DNA of 64,000 nt from Pseudarthrobacter sp. NBSH8 (GCF_014217545.1 NZ_CP043178.1:3844001-3908000); one strand, 5' to 3'; positions 18,640 through 27,066 are shown, counted from the first letter of the stretch. Program-made: numbers and translations. Notes: generated from the sequence alone by a model not told the origin.

Positions 18640-18945
18640 TTACCAGGAAGACTTGGTGATGCCCGGGAGCTCACCACGGTGAGCCATGTCGCGGAAGCGA
18701 ACACGGGAGATACCGAACTTCTGGAAGGTACCGCGGGGACGGCCGTCGATGATGTCGCGGTTACGCAGACGGACGGGCGACGCGTTGCGGGGAAGCTTCT
18801 GCAGGCCGAGGCGTGCTGCTTCGCGAACTTCGTCGGTCGAGTTGGGATCAACCAGAGCCTTCTTCAGTTCGAGGCGCTTTGCAGCGTAACGCTCAACGAT
18901 GACTTTACGCTGTTCGTTCTTTGCGATCATTGACTTCTTAGCCAT
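18640..18945 (-). CDS. rpsN: 30S ribosomal protein S14, zinc-independent type
   Basis: 101 residues beginning [20 protein letters not shown] and ending [12 protein letters not shown], the long S14 form. It has no cysteine pairs, so it is the form that does not bind zinc. It is a small-subunit head protein. Its ribosome binding site (GAGGAG) lies inside the last codons of rpmG, with only four bases between the genes. Last gene of a three-gene operon with a terminator after it. Confidence 0.95.
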   Translation of the reverse strand: MAKKSMIAKNEQRKVIVERYAAKRLELKKALVDPNSTDEVREAARLGLQKLPRNASPVRLRNRDIIDGRPRGTFQKFGISRVRFRDMAHRGELPGITKSSW

Positions 18946-18949
18946 GTGT

Positions 18950-19117
18950 TTAGCGCTCCTCTCGGAATTCGACGTGCTGACGGATCTTGGGATCGTACTT
19001 CTTCAGAACCATACGGTCCGGGTCGTTACGACGGTTCTTCCGCGTCACGTAGGTGTAACCCGTGCCCGCAGTCGACTTGAGCTTGATGATCGGACGTACG
19101 TCCTTGTCCTTAGCCAT
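18950..19117 (-). CDS. rpmG: 50S ribosomal protein L33, cysteine-free
   Basis: 55-residue protein [20 protein letters not shown] followed by [20 protein letters not shown] and ending HVEFREER. No cysteine is present, so it is the zinc-free paralogue type. Its ATG shares one base with the rpmB stop (TAATG), and its end contains the rpsN ribosome binding site, so the three genes are translationally linked. In other actinobacteria cysteine-free L28/L33/S14 sets are often Zur-regulated; I saw no clear Zur box here. Confidence 0.95.
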   Translation of the reverse strand: MAKDKDVRPIIKLKSTAGTGYTYVTRKNRRNDPDRMVLKKYDPKIRQHVEFREER

Positions 19118-19353
19118 TAGAGCTTCACTCCCCGAGCAAGGATGGCGGCGACGACTACGTCAATGCCGCGCACGTCGATGGTCTTGATGCCCTTTGCAGA
19201 AAGCTGCAGAGTGACGTTACGGCGCAGGGACGGAACCCAGTAGCGCTTCTTCTGAATGTTCGGATCGAACCGACGCTTGTTGCGACGGTGCGAGTGCGAA
19301 ATGCTGTGCCCAAAGCCCGGCTCGGCTCCGGTCACTTGGCAGTGTGCTGCCAT
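19117..19353 (-). CDS. rpmB: 50S ribosomal protein L28
   Basis: 78 residues, [20 protein letters not shown] then [20 protein letters not shown], ending [12 protein letters not shown]; full length for L28. Only one cysteine, so no zinc-ribbon. GAGGAG about seven bases before the ATG supports the start. First gene of the rpmB-rpmG-rpsN operon. A 7-bp inverted repeat lies about 25 bases upstream of the start (see separate entry). Confidence 0.95.
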   Translation of the reverse strand: MAAHCQVTGAEPGFGHSISHSHRRNKRRFDPNIQKKRYWVPSLRRNVTLQLSAKGIKTIDVRGIDVVVAAILARGVKL

Positions 19354-19378
19354 GACTTCTCCTCAAGAATTGAATGTA

Positions 19379-19406
19379 ATGATCCGCATATCTGCTGCAG
19401 GATCAT
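19379..19406. promoter_or_regulatory. Inverted repeat upstream of rpmB
   Basis: ATGATCC and GGATCAT separated by 14 bases, ending 26 bases before the rpmB start codon. It could be an operator or a leader hairpin; it does not match the usual AT-rich Zur box. The rest of the 340-base gap up to 19692 holds the divergent promoters but nothing I can name. Confidence 0.35.
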
Positions 19407-19692
19407 GCGGCTAAGTGCGACCCAAAGTGATCAGGGTGAACGGTTAGTCACGCAACTTGAGCCCCTAACTACCGGCTACCCTGGAGAAAATTACCGGGCC
19501 ACCGGAGCAATTGCGCACGCTCCGCGCACTTAGCGCTCACCAAGTCTACGAGTTCACGCAATTAAAGACCAATCCGGGCCCGGACGGTGTATAAGGGCGC
19601 CGCACCAGGTACCGCTTTTCTGTGGGGCATTCATAGCCGACCAACCAGCAGTTTCACAGCTTAATGAAAGCTTTGAAGCCCACAGTTGAACC

Positions 19693-20475
19693 ATGACACC
19701 CAAGCTCCGCTCTGACACCAGAACCCCGAACCGCCCGGGCCAAAATGATCAGCGCGCAACGCCGGGCCGCCCCTCGCGGGCTGGATTATTCGACGGACAA
19801 CATCGCCGTCGACTGCTCCGTACCGACGCGTTGACGGTCATCGCCTGGGGATCGATGGCCGCCGCCGTGGCGTTGTGGCTGGCAGACGGCGGTGCAAGAG
19901 TCATAAATTCGCCTGCCTCCGCGTTTACCGCCTTGGGGATCGTGGCGGGATTGGCAGGCATGGACCTGGTCCTGTTGATGCTCCTGCTGGCGGCCCGCAT
20001 TCCCTTCGTTGACCGGACAATCGGCCACGACCGCGCCCTGGAATTCCACCGGAGGCTCGGCAAACCCTCGCTGTACCTCCTGCTGGCCCATGGGCTCCTG
20101 ATCGCGGTGGGCTACGGGCTGGCCGAGGGCCTGGACCCCATCAGCGAATCCGTTGCCCTCTGGATCCTGGTCCCGGACATGTGGCTGGCCTACATATCCA
20201 TGACCCTGTTCATCGCCGTGGTGGTCACGTCGCTGGTGGCCGTCCGGCGTCGTTTCCCTTACGAATTCTGGTACGCGGTGCACCTGCTGACGTACGCCGC
20301 CGTCGGTACCTCACTCCCCCATCAGTTCAGCGTGGGCGGACTTTTCGCGGAGGGAACGTGGCAGCGCTGGTACTGGCTGGCCATCTGCGCCGCTACCGGC
20401 GCGGCCCTCCTGTACTTCCGCGTAGTGCAGCCGGCGTTGCCACTTCCCGGCACAAACTCACGGTCAGCCGCGTGA
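19693..20475 (+). CDS. Ferric-reductase-like transmembrane protein (N-terminal part)
   Basis: 260 residues with about six transmembrane helices from residue 45 on, and histidines in helix settings typical of the b-haem ferric reductase domain (EFHRRLGKPSLYLLLAHGLL and FWYAVHLLTYAAVGTSLPHQ). In the usual actinobacterial protein this region continues directly into an FAD/NAD-binding domain. Here the frame ends in PLPGTNSRSAA and TGA at 20475, while the FAD domain continues in another frame (next entry). The stop overlaps a GTG as GTGA. Either the gene has suffered a one-base frameshift (or sequencing error) near 20420-20460, or it is a genuine two-gene split. Heads a cluster with an FMN-binding protein and ApbE. 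Confidence 0.75.
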   Translation: MTPKLRSDTRTPNRPGQNDQRATPGRPSRAGLFDGQHRRRLLRTDALTVIAWGSMAAAVALWLADGGARVINSPASAFTALGIVAGLAGMDLVLLMLLLAARIPFVDRTIGHDRALEFHRRLGKPSLYLLLAHGLLIAVGYGLAEGLDPISESVALWILVPDMWLAYISMTLFIAVVVTSLVAVRRRFPYEFWYAVHLLTYAAVGTSLPHQFSVGGLFAEGTWQRWYWLAICAATGAALLYFRVVQPALPLPGTNSRSAA

Positions 20476-21167
20476 CGATAGCGGCCCCGGGCGTGGTGAA
20501 CATCGAGATGACCGGGCTGCAGCTGGACCGGCTCGCCGGTAACGGCGGGCGGTTCTTCATCTGGCGCTTCTTCGCCCCGGGCCTATGGTGGCATCCGCAC
20601 CCCTTCAGCCTGTCAGCCGAGCCGCTGGCGTCCGGACCTGGGCGTGGGTCCGCGCTTCGGATCACGGTCCGCAACCTCGGCCGCGGATCCGCGCAGCTTG
20701 CCAGGCTGAAGCCCGGCACCAAGGTTGCCGTGGAAGGACCGTACGGACTGTTCAGCACCGCGGCCCGGACACGGCGCAAAGTGGTGATGATCGGAGCGGG
20801 AATCGGCATCACCCCGCTGCGCGCCCTTTTGGAAGACACCCCTCTCGCCCCCGGAGACGCCACGGTCCTGCTGCGGGGCCACAACGAAGCAGAGCTTTAC
20901 CTGGGATCCGAAATCCTGGCCCTCTGCCAAAAACGGGGAGCCGAATTGTTCCATCTGACGGGTGCCCGTGCTCGGTGGGACGACCATAGCTGGTTGCCGG
21001 AAGATGCAGTACGCGCCGGCTACACAATTGCCGCGTATGTCCCCCATATCGCCGATTCGGACGTCTACATCTGCGGCCCCGCAAGCTGGGCCCGGAACGT
21101 CATCGCGGATGCCCGGGCGGCGGGAGTCGGTCCGGAACAAATCCATCACGAAAGGTTCGATTGGTGA
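20472..21167 (+). CDS. FAD/NAD-binding reductase domain protein (split from the preceding gene)
   Basis: 231 residues if started at GTG 20472, which overlaps the previous stop by 4 bases. Homology-like sequence begins slightly earlier in this frame (ATSRHKLTVSRVTIAAPG), so the first beta strand of the flavin domain would be trimmed by this start; this favours a frameshift. Visible motifs: HPFSLSAEP (FAD contact), GAGIGITPLRALLE (NAD(P) phosphate loop), CGPASW, and the terminal aromatic FDW. It would pass electrons from NAD(P)H through FAD to the membrane haem domain. The end overlaps the next gene as GTGA. Confidence 0.7.
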   Translation: MTIAAPGVVNIEMTGLQLDRLAGNGGRFFIWRFFAPGLWWHPHPFSLSAEPLASGPGRGSALRITVRNLGRGSAQLARLKPGTKVAVEGPYGLFSTAARTRRKVVMIGAGIGITPLRALLEDTPLAPGDATVLLRGHNEAELYLGSEILALCQKRGAELFHLTGARARWDDHSWLPEDAVRAGYTIAAYVPHIADSDVYICGPASWARNVIADARAAGVGPEQIHHERFDW

Positions 21168-21661
21168 AAGCACGGGGAGCAGTTTCGGCGGCGCTGGCCT
21201 CGGCCGGCATCCTCCTGGCAGGATGGCAGGCCGGCGCACAGGTGGCGGAAATCCGCAGCTCGGTCGCCGACGCGCTGGCGGGAACCGGCACCGGAGAGAC
21301 CGGCGCGTCCGGGTCCGGAACTGCCGGGACCACCGGTGTCTCCGGTGCCAGCGGCGCCGCAAGTTCCCCCCAAACGTCTGCAGCGGCCGGCATGTACGAC
21401 GGCGCGGTGGTGTCCACGCGGTTTGGCTCAGTTCAGGTGCAGATCACAGTGCAGGCAGGGACCATTACCGAGGTCACGGCACTCCACCTGACCGACGACG
21501 ACCGAAAATCAATCCAGATCAGCAACCGGGCTGCGCCCCTGCTCCGGACCGAAGTCTTGGCCGCCCAGTCGGCCGAGGTCAAGACAATCAGCGGCGCCAC
21601 CGTCACCAGCACCGCCTACCTCACGTCCCTCCAGGCAGCCATCGATGCCGCGAACCTCTAG
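21164..21661 (+). CDS. Exported FMN-binding domain protein
   Basis: 165 residues: N-terminal hydrophobic signal/anchor (about residues 7-26), a low-complexity Gly/Ser/Thr/Ala linker (about 38-75), then an FMN-binding domain. The motif SGATVTS (about residues 143-149) is the site where ApbE attaches FMN to a threonine through phosphoester linkage. GTG at 21164 overlaps the reductase stop and has AAAGG upstream; TTG at 21161 is an alternative. It probably accepts electrons outside the membrane from the preceding ferric-reductase-like proteins. Confidence 0.88.
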   Translation: MKARGAVSAALASAGILLAGWQAGAQVAEIRSSVADALAGTGTGETGASGSGTAGTTGVSGASGAASSPQTSAAAGMYDGAVVSTRFGSVQVQITVQAGTITEVTALHLTDDDRKSIQISNRAAPLLRTEVLAAQSAEVKTISGATVTSTAYLTSLQAAIDAANL

Positions 21662-21692
21662 GAACCCCGCAATCCAGGCGGGCCGGCTGCCT

Positions 21693-22460
21693 ATGAAAGC
21701 AAGGACATTCCGCAGCATGGGCACGGTCATTAGCCTGACGATTCCGGTGAACCCGGCCGCGGGAGGGAACGGGCAGGAGGATGAACTGGCCGCCGCCACC
21801 GCCGTCGTCGAACGCCTGTTCCTGGACCTGGACCAAACGTTCAGCCTGTACCGGGCCGATTCTGAAGCGAGCACCATTGCGCGCGGCGAGCTGTCCCTGC
21901 GCGACGCCTCCGCGGGCATGCGTGCACGGTACGCCGAGGCTCTGGGCTGGCGATTGCGCACCGAAGGTGCCTTCACCCCGGAAAGGCCCGACGGCGCGCT
22001 GGACCTTTCCGGCCTCGTCAAGGCTTTCGCGATCCAGGAGGCAGCCACATCACTGCTGGCGCTCGGGCGTCCGGACTGGTGTCTGAACGCGGGCGGCGAC
22101 GTGCTGGTGAGCGGCTCGCCGGTGCCTGGAAGCAACGCACCTTGGGACGCGGGCATCATGGATCCCGCGGACCGTGGCATTCTGCTGGCCGGCTACCCGC
22201 TGGGACCGCGTCACGCGGCGTTGGCGACTTCCGGCTCCGCGGAAAGGGGCGACCATATCTGGGGCCGGCCCAGGGATTCCTCGGCGTTCACCCAGGTCTC
22301 CGTTGCGGCTGCGGACATCACGACGGCGGACGTCCTCGCCACCGCGATTGTGGCAGGCGGCAGGCCGATGCTGGACAGGGCTACCGACGGCTGGGACGTC
22401 GCGGTGCTGGCGGTTCTTGCCGACGGGGAACTGCTGGCCACGCCGGGCTTCCGCAGCTAG
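21693..22460 (+). CDS. apbE: ApbE family FAD:protein FMN transferase
   Basis: 255 residues. Family motifs are visible: RSMGTVISL at the N-terminus, LDLSGLVKAFAIQ, CLNAGGDVLVSGS, ATSGSAERGDHIWG and the metal/flavin site region ITTADVLATAIV. It transfers FMN from FAD onto threonine in SGAT-type motifs, and the gene just upstream has exactly such a motif, so that protein is the likely substrate. Start uncertain: ATG 21693 gives the usual N-terminus; ATG 21645 inside the previous gene is possible. No lipobox, unlike many ApbE proteins, so it may act in the cytosol. Confidence 0.88.
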   Translation: MKARTFRSMGTVISLTIPVNPAAGGNGQEDELAAATAVVERLFLDLDQTFSLYRADSEASTIARGELSLRDASAGMRARYAEALGWRLRTEGAFTPERPDGALDLSGLVKAFAIQEAATSLLALGRPDWCLNAGGDVLVSGSPVPGSNAPWDAGIMDPADRGILLAGYPLGPRHAALATSGSAERGDHIWGRPRDSSAFTQVSVAAADITTADVLATAIVAGGRPMLDRATDGWDVAVLAVLADGELLATPGFRS

Positions 22461-22472
22461 GGGATTCGGCCG

Positions 22473-23234
22473 CTATAGGCGCGTGAGCTGCGCGTACTTG
22501 GCTGCCAGGCCGTCGCCCGAAGACTTACCGGTAACGCGGCGGACCACCCACGGTCCGGCAAATTCGCGGACCCAGCGGGCGTTGGCGCGGATGGCTTCGG
22601 CCCGGTTCAGCTCGGGCACCGGGGTCATGGGCGGGACTTCGATCGAGTGGTCGTGCTCCAGGACCGTGAGAACGCGGTTGGCCATATTGGCGTGCCCGGC
22701 AGCGGACATGTGCATCCGGTCCTGGGCCCACATGCCCCAGTTGTAGTACTCGTTGAAGCGCCAGTAATCCACCAGCAATGCACCGTGGTCCCCGGCAATG
22801 CCGCGGATCAGCTCGTTGTATATGGCCGTGCGGCCGCGCATGGTGCTGAACACCTTGGAGCCCCGCGCATCGAAGCCGGTGAACATCACCACGATGGCGC
22901 CGGTGGCCGCCAGCTTGCGGATGCCGGCGTCGTATTCTGCCAGGAGATCGTCGATGTCGATCTTGGGCCGCAGAATGTCGTTGGCGCCTGCGTAAATGGT
23001 CACCAAGGTGGGGTTCAGGTCGACGGCGGCGTCCACCTGTTCTGCCATGATCCGGCGAAGCTTCCTGCCGCGGATGGCCAGGTTGGCGTAGCCGAAGCCG
23101 GGATCCGCCGCGCCCAGCCGCTCGGCCACGCGGTCCGCCCAGCCGCGGACACCATTGGGACGGCTGGGATCGTCATCCCCGACCCCCTCCGTGAAAGAGT
23201 CGCCGAGCGCTACATACCGGGTCGAAAAGTCCAT
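22473..23234 (-). CDS. SGNH/GDSL-type hydrolase
   Basis: 253 residues. Block I VALGDSFTEGVGD carries the catalytic Ser, block III AGANDI the oxyanion Asn, and block V DRMHMSAAGH the catalytic Asp and His. No signal peptide, so an intracellular esterase/lipase is likely; the substrate is unknown. Ends 12 bases from the apbE stop on the opposite strand. It is a clear paralogue of the hydrolase at 24248-25084, sharing PNGVRGWADRVAE and YANLAIR. Confidence 0.9.
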   Translation of the reverse strand: MDFSTRYVALGDSFTEGVGDDDPSRPNGVRGWADRVAERLGAADPGFGYANLAIRGRKLRRIMAEQVDAAVDLNPTLVTIYAGANDILRPKIDIDDLLAEYDAGIRKLAATGAIVVMFTGFDARGSKVFSTMRGRTAIYNELIRGIAGDHGALLVDYWRFNEYYNWGMWAQDRMHMSAAGHANMANRVLTVLEHDHSIEVPPMTPVPELNRAEAIRANARWVREFAGPWVVRRVTGKSSGDGLAAKYAQLTRL

Positions 23235-23286
23235 GGCGTCAGTCTTTCATCTGTTGCCGGGAGCAACCAAGGCAGGGCCTGCCCGG

Positions 23287-23314
23287 AGGGTGGCGGTCCG
23301 AGGGTGGCGGTCCG
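23287..23314. repeat. Two-copy 14-bp tandem repeat
   Basis: AGGGTGGCGGTCCG occurs twice back to back in the short gap between the SGNH hydrolase promoter and the marR 3' end. Non-coding; probably replication slippage. Confidence 0.8.
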
Positions 23315-23323
23315 AGCGGCGGC

Positions 23324-23815
23324 TTATGGCCGGCTTTCAGTCTCGCGCAGGATCCAGTGGTCATCATCCAGCCGGGCCACGATTTTTTCGCCGATACGGG
23401 CGAGATCATTGACGTCGCGTTCAGTCAGGGCGTCCAGGAACTTGGTGCGGACTGCCTCCACGTGGCCCGGCGCGAGCGCCTCCAGAGTGGCCATCCCGAC
23501 GTCGGACAGGTGTGCGGTGGTGACCCGGGCATCTCGGGGGTGCGGACGCCGCTCCAGCCAGCCGCGTTTCTCCAGTTTGGAAACCACGTGCGAGAGCCGG
23601 GACAGCGACGAACTGGTGCGGGCGGCCAGCTGGCTCATCGGCAGGAAACGGCCCTCGGCCTCTGACAGCATGGCCATGACGTTGTAATCGAACAGGGACA
23701 CCTTGCCGGCGGTGTGGAGCTGGTTGTCCAGGGCAGCCGGCAGCAGCGTGTTGATGCTCAGGAGTGCCAGCCAGGCACGTCGTTCGTCGGCGTTGAGCCA
23801 GCGCGGTTCGGTCAT
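23324..23815 (-). CDS. MarR family transcriptional regulator
   Basis: 163 residues with a winged helix-turn-helix: LPMSQLAARTSSSLSRLSHV as recognition helix region, followed by the wing RRPHPRDARVTTAHLSDVG. Dimerisation helices lie at both ends. MarR proteins usually respond to phenolic or oxidative signals. Divergent from the YCII protein gene, with 81 bases between the starts, so that gene is a plausible target. Confidence 0.92.
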   Translation of the reverse strand: MTEPRWLNADERRAWLALLSINTLLPAALDNQLHTAGKVSLFDYNVMAMLSEAEGRFLPMSQLAARTSSSLSRLSHVVSKLEKRGWLERRPHPRDARVTTAHLSDVGMATLEALAPGHVEAVRTKFLDALTERDVNDLARIGEKIVARLDDDHWILRETESRP

Positions 23816-23896
23816 GCGTCCATTCTAGAAGCAGAGCGTGGTTGAGCGTTCAAGTGACGCACCAGTTCCCCTGGACCGTCCGAGTAGGCTGGCTTT

Positions 23897-24196
23897 ATGT
23901 TTGTTGTATCGCTGACCTACAAGGTGCCCGAAGACATTGTGGACTATCACCGCCCCGCGCATATGGCCTGGGTTAAGCAGGCGTTCGACGACGGCGTGTT
24001 CCTTGCGTCCGGACGCCTGGTTCCCGCCGTGGGCGGTGTGCTGTTGTCCAAGGCCAACCGAACCACCCTGGATGCTGCGTTGGCCAAGGACCCCTTCTAC
24101 AGCAACGGTGTGGCCGAATTCGAGGTCATCGAATTCACTGCCACCACCGTGGCGGAGGGTTACGAAAACCTGCTGGACACGCAACAGCATCCGTGA
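23897..24196 (+). CDS. YciI-like (YCII domain) protein
   Basis: 99 residues, MFVVSLTYKVPEDIVDYHRP and then HMAWVKQAFDDGVFLASGRL, a full-length small ferredoxin-like fold. Conserved His/Asp of the YCII family are visible (DYHRPAHMAW). Biochemical role in this family is poorly defined. Divergent from the marR gene, and possibly regulated by it. Confidence 0.85.
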   Translation: MFVVSLTYKVPEDIVDYHRPAHMAWVKQAFDDGVFLASGRLVPAVGGVLLSKANRTTLDAALAKDPFYSNGVAEFEVIEFTATTVAEGYENLLDTQQHP

Positions 24197-24247
24197 TATT
24201 GCCTCCAAGTCAACAGATGTTTACAATATCAGGACTTTCGGGCGCCC

Positions 24248-25084
24248 CTAAAATCCTACGTCCCGGTCCATCAACTTCTTCAGCCCACGCTTCCGCGGCA
24301 CCTTGACGGGTTCCGGCCAGCGCGGCGCCAACGTATCCCCGAGCGTGACGCCCCTGATCTTGCGGCCGAAGAGCGGCAGCACCCAGTCATTGACCCAACG
24401 CCGCTGCCGTTGCTCCCACTCCCGGAGGCTGAGCCGGGCCGGCGGGTCCCAGTCCTTCGGGCGGATCTTGTGCGGCACCCCGAGCTGGTCCAGGACCTGC
24501 CCGGCGAGGTACTTATGGCCCGCCTTGGACATGTGAAGGCGGTCCGAGTCCCACATCCGACGGTCATGGAAGGCGTCCAGGCACCAGTAATCCACCAGGA
24601 CCGCCCCATGCTTGGCGGCGATCTCGCGGACTCGCTGGTTGTAGACCGCGTTCCGCTTCTTCAGCAGCTCCAGGACGGCTGATACTTTGACGTCGAAGCC
24701 GGTGAACAGGACCACCGTGGCTCCGCTCCCGGTCAACTGCGCCACGAAGCTTTCGTACTCGTCCATCAGGGCGGCCATGTCCGTGCCAATGTCCAGGATG
24801 TCGTTCCCGCCGGCATACAGGGTGATCAGCGCGGGCTTCATGGCGAGGGCCGGCTCTAACTGCTCGCTGATGATGTGCCGCAGGCGTTTGCTCCGGATAG
24901 CAAGGTTGGCGTATTCCCAGCCCGGCTCAGCCCTTGCCAGCTTCTCCGCCACCCGGTCAGCCCAACCCCGCACGCCGTTTGGCAGCCGCTCATCCCGGTC
25001 CCCCACGCCCTCGGTAAACGAGTCCCCAAGGGCAACAAAGACACGCAGCCCGTCCCGCGCAGGCAGTAAGGGAGAGATATCCAC
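24248..25084 (-). CDS. SGNH/GDSL-type hydrolase, second paralogue
   Basis: 278 residues. Catalytic blocks: FVALGDSFTEGVGD (Ser), AGGNDILD (Asn) and DRLHMSKAGH (Asp, His). The C-terminal 70 residues are basic and Trp-rich (WEQRQRRWVNDWVLPLFGRK). No signal peptide. Highly similar to 22473-23234 over the first 210 residues, so the two probably arose by duplication with marR and yciI now between them. Substrate unknown. Confidence 0.9.
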   Translation of the reverse strand: MDISPLLPARDGLRVFVALGDSFTEGVGDRDERLPNGVRGWADRVAEKLARAEPGWEYANLAIRSKRLRHIISEQLEPALAMKPALITLYAGGNDILDIGTDMAALMDEYESFVAQLTGSGATVVLFTGFDVKVSAVLELLKKRNAVYNQRVREIAAKHGAVLVDYWCLDAFHDRRMWDSDRLHMSKAGHKYLAGQVLDQLGVPHKIRPKDWDPPARLSLREWEQRQRRWVNDWVLPLFGRKIRGVTLGDTLAPRWPEPVKVPRKRGLKKLMDRDVGF

Positions 25085-25132
25085 GCGACCACCCTAGCCA
25101 CCCAAGAAAACGACAGGGTTAACGCCAAACAA

Positions 25133-25182
25133 CAGGACGTGAGAGAGCGTCCACCGAAAACCCACAGGAAGTGAGAGAGCGT
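25133..25182. repeat. Paired GTGAGAGAGCGT repeat
   Basis: CAGGACGTGAGAGAGCGT (25133-25150) and CAGGAAGTGAGAGAGCGT (25165-25182), spaced 32 bases apart, sit between the 3' end of the siderophore-interacting protein gene and the start of the SGNH gene. It looks like a dispersed intergenic element; function unknown. Confidence 0.7.
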
Positions 25183-25201
25183 TGACGTAGGGCCGGAGGT
25201 C

Positions 25202-26242
25202 TTAGAGCTCGGCCTTACCCTGCCGCCAGTACCCCATGAAGGCGACCTGCTTGCGGTCGATCCCGACGTCGCGCACAAGGTACCGCCGCATGTCCTTGAT
25301 AACGGCGGCCTCGCCGGCGATCCAGGCGTAGAAGGGCATGGCGCCGGCGGGCACGGCGGGGTTCTTGGTGGCCTCTATTTCGGCTGTCTCCATCCGCGCG
25401 GGCGTCTCCCAGAGGATGTCCACGTCCACGTTGACGTCTTCGGGCTCCGGGCCCGCGCCGGCGTCGGACGTTTTGATGCCCACCCAGCCGGGAACGGGGA
25501 CCGCCGCCCGCACTGCCTGCTGCAGCAGCTCGCCGTGCGGGCGTGCGCGGCCGATGGCCGCGCCGCGGGCAAGCCAGGTGATGTCGATGTCGGCGTCTGT
25601 CTTGAGGTCGAGGAAGTCGCCTGCCTCCGGTACTTCGAGGAGGGCGTGGCCGGTCATGTAGGACGGCAGGCTTTCGAGGATGGCGGAGATGGCGGGAATG
25701 GCGGTTTCGTCGCCGGCGAGCAGGACACGCTGTGCCATTCCGGGCCGCCACTCGATGCCGCCGTAGATCTCGGCGGTGTAGCACTGGGCGGCACGGTTGT
25801 TGGGGCCGATTAGGGTGATCGCATCGCCCGGCTTGACGTTCAGGGCCCAGTTCGCGGCCGGACCGCCGTGGCCGTCCGCGTCGAAATGCATCACGAAGTC
25901 AACGTCAATTTCCGGATACACGGCATCAAGCCGGGACTGGCGGACCGTGTACGTGCGGATGGAGCCGCGTACGGCGGGGTCCATGGCAAGCCATTCCCGG
26001 TACCAGCCGGCCTGCTCCATTTCGAAGACCGGCAGAGGCAGTTGCGTGCCGTCCGCTGCCAGGGAAGGGATCATCAGTTTGATCCTCAGGTCAAGGGTGT
26101 CGCCGTTAACGCCGAAGTCCCGCAGCGAGTACCCCCCGAAGGTGATCCGGCGGAAGTTGGGGCTCAGCTCCTGCACCGAGGAAACGGTCACCTCGAAAGC
26201 CAGGGTCATGGGCTGGGTGGCGGCGATGTCGCTGGTCTTCAT
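25202..26242 (-). CDS. Siderophore-interacting protein (ferric-siderophore reductase)
   Basis: 346 residues. N-terminal FAD-binding domain with RRITFGGYSLRDFG and the flavin motif IRTYTVRQ, then GDAITLIGP, then a C-terminal NAD(P)-binding SIP domain (ETAIPAISAILESLP; FYAWIAGEAAVIKDMRRYL; YWRQGKAEL). Such proteins reduce Fe(III) in imported siderophores to release iron in the cytosol. Its ATG overlaps the stop of the ABC ATPase gene by 4 bases, so it is the last gene of the uptake operon. Confidence 0.93.
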   Translation of the reverse strand: MKTSDIAATQPMTLAFEVTVSSVQELSPNFRRITFGGYSLRDFGVNGDTLDLRIKLMIPSLAADGTQLPLPVFEMEQAGWYREWLAMDPAVRGSIRTYTVRQSRLDAVYPEIDVDFVMHFDADGHGGPAANWALNVKPGDAITLIGPNNRAAQCYTAEIYGGIEWRPGMAQRVLLAGDETAIPAISAILESLPSYMTGHALLEVPEAGDFLDLKTDADIDITWLARGAAIGRARPHGELLQQAVRAAVPVPGWVGIKTSDAGAGPEPEDVNVDVDILWETPARMETAEIEATKNPAVPAGAMPFYAWIAGEAAVIKDMRRYLVRDVGIDRKQVAFMGYWRQGKAEL

Positions 26243-27066
26243 GAAACGAGCTCCAGTTCGGTTGCGGTGCTGTGGTGGCGGCCGATGGGGATAATCAGGG
26301 GCGTGCCCGAGACGGGATCGGGAATGACCCGGGACGCCAGGCCGAAGACGTCCCGGACCATCTTTTCGGTGACAACGTCAATGGGGTCGCCCAGGGCCAC
26401 GATCCCGCCGCCCTTCATGGCGATGACGTGGTCCGCGTAGCGTGCTGCCAGGTTCAGGTCGTGCAGGACGATAGCCACGGTGGTGCCGCGCTTGCGGTTC
26501 AGGTCCGTGACCAGGTCCAGGACTTCCACCTGGTGCGCCAGGTCCAGGTAGGTGGTGGGTTCGTCCAGCAGGAGCACGTCGGTTTCTTGTGCCAGCGCCA
26601 TGGCGATCCAGACCCGCTGGCGCTGCCCGCCGGAGAGTTCATCGACGTTCCGCTCAGCGAGTTCCAGCGTTTCCGTCGCCACGAGCGCGCGCTGCACAGC
26701 GAGATCATGGTGCGACAAGTCACCCGTGCTCCAGCTGCGGAAGAAGCCCTGGTGCGGATACCGGCCGCGGCCCACGAGGTCCCGGACGGCGATGCCGTCC
26801 GGCGCGGTGGGGTGCTGCGGGAGGAGGCCCAGGGTGCGCGCCAGTTCACGGGCCGGGCGGGCGTGGATGTCCTTGCCGTCCAGCGTGACCACACCGGCAG
26901 CCGGCTTGAAAAGGCGGGACAGGCCGCGGAGGAGCGTGGATTTACCGCAGGCGTTGGCGCCCACGATCATGGTCACCTTGCCTTCGGGGATTTCCGCCGT
27001 GAGGCCGTCCACCACGCAGCGCTGGTCGTATTTGAGGGTGAGGTCCTGGGCGCTAAGAACGGCCAT
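26239..27066 (-). CDS. Iron-siderophore ABC transporter ATPase
   Basis: 275 residues, FepC/FecE-like. Walker A GANACGKST (about 38-46), signature LSGGQRQRVWIAMALA, Walker B DVLLLDEPT and the switch His in IVLHDLN. ATG at 27066 lies one base past the permease stop. It powers import with the two FecCD permeases and the lipoprotein encoded upstream. Confidence 0.95.
   Translation of the reverse strand: MAVLSAQDLTLKYDQRCVVDGLTAEIPEGKVTMIVGANACGKSTLLRGLSRLFKPAAGVVTLDGKDIHARPARELARTLGLLPQHPTAPDGIAVRDLVGRGRYPHQGFFRSWSTGDLSHHDLAVQRALVATETLELAERNVDELSGGQRQRVWIAMALAQETDVLLLDEPTTYLDLAHQVEVLDLVTDLNRKRGTTVAIVLHDLNLAARYADHVIAMKGGGIVALGDPIDVVTEKMVRDVFGLASRVIPDPVSGTPLIIPIGRHHSTATELELVS

Noticed and set aside
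19379..19406. Zur box upstream of rpmB
   Set aside because: The inverted repeat lacks the AT-rich TGAAAATNATTTTCA-type pattern, so I list it only as an unassigned repeat.
23287..23314. CRISPR-like repeat
   Set aside because: Only two adjacent 14-bp units without spacers; a simple tandem duplication. No CRISPR array was seen anywhere in the window.
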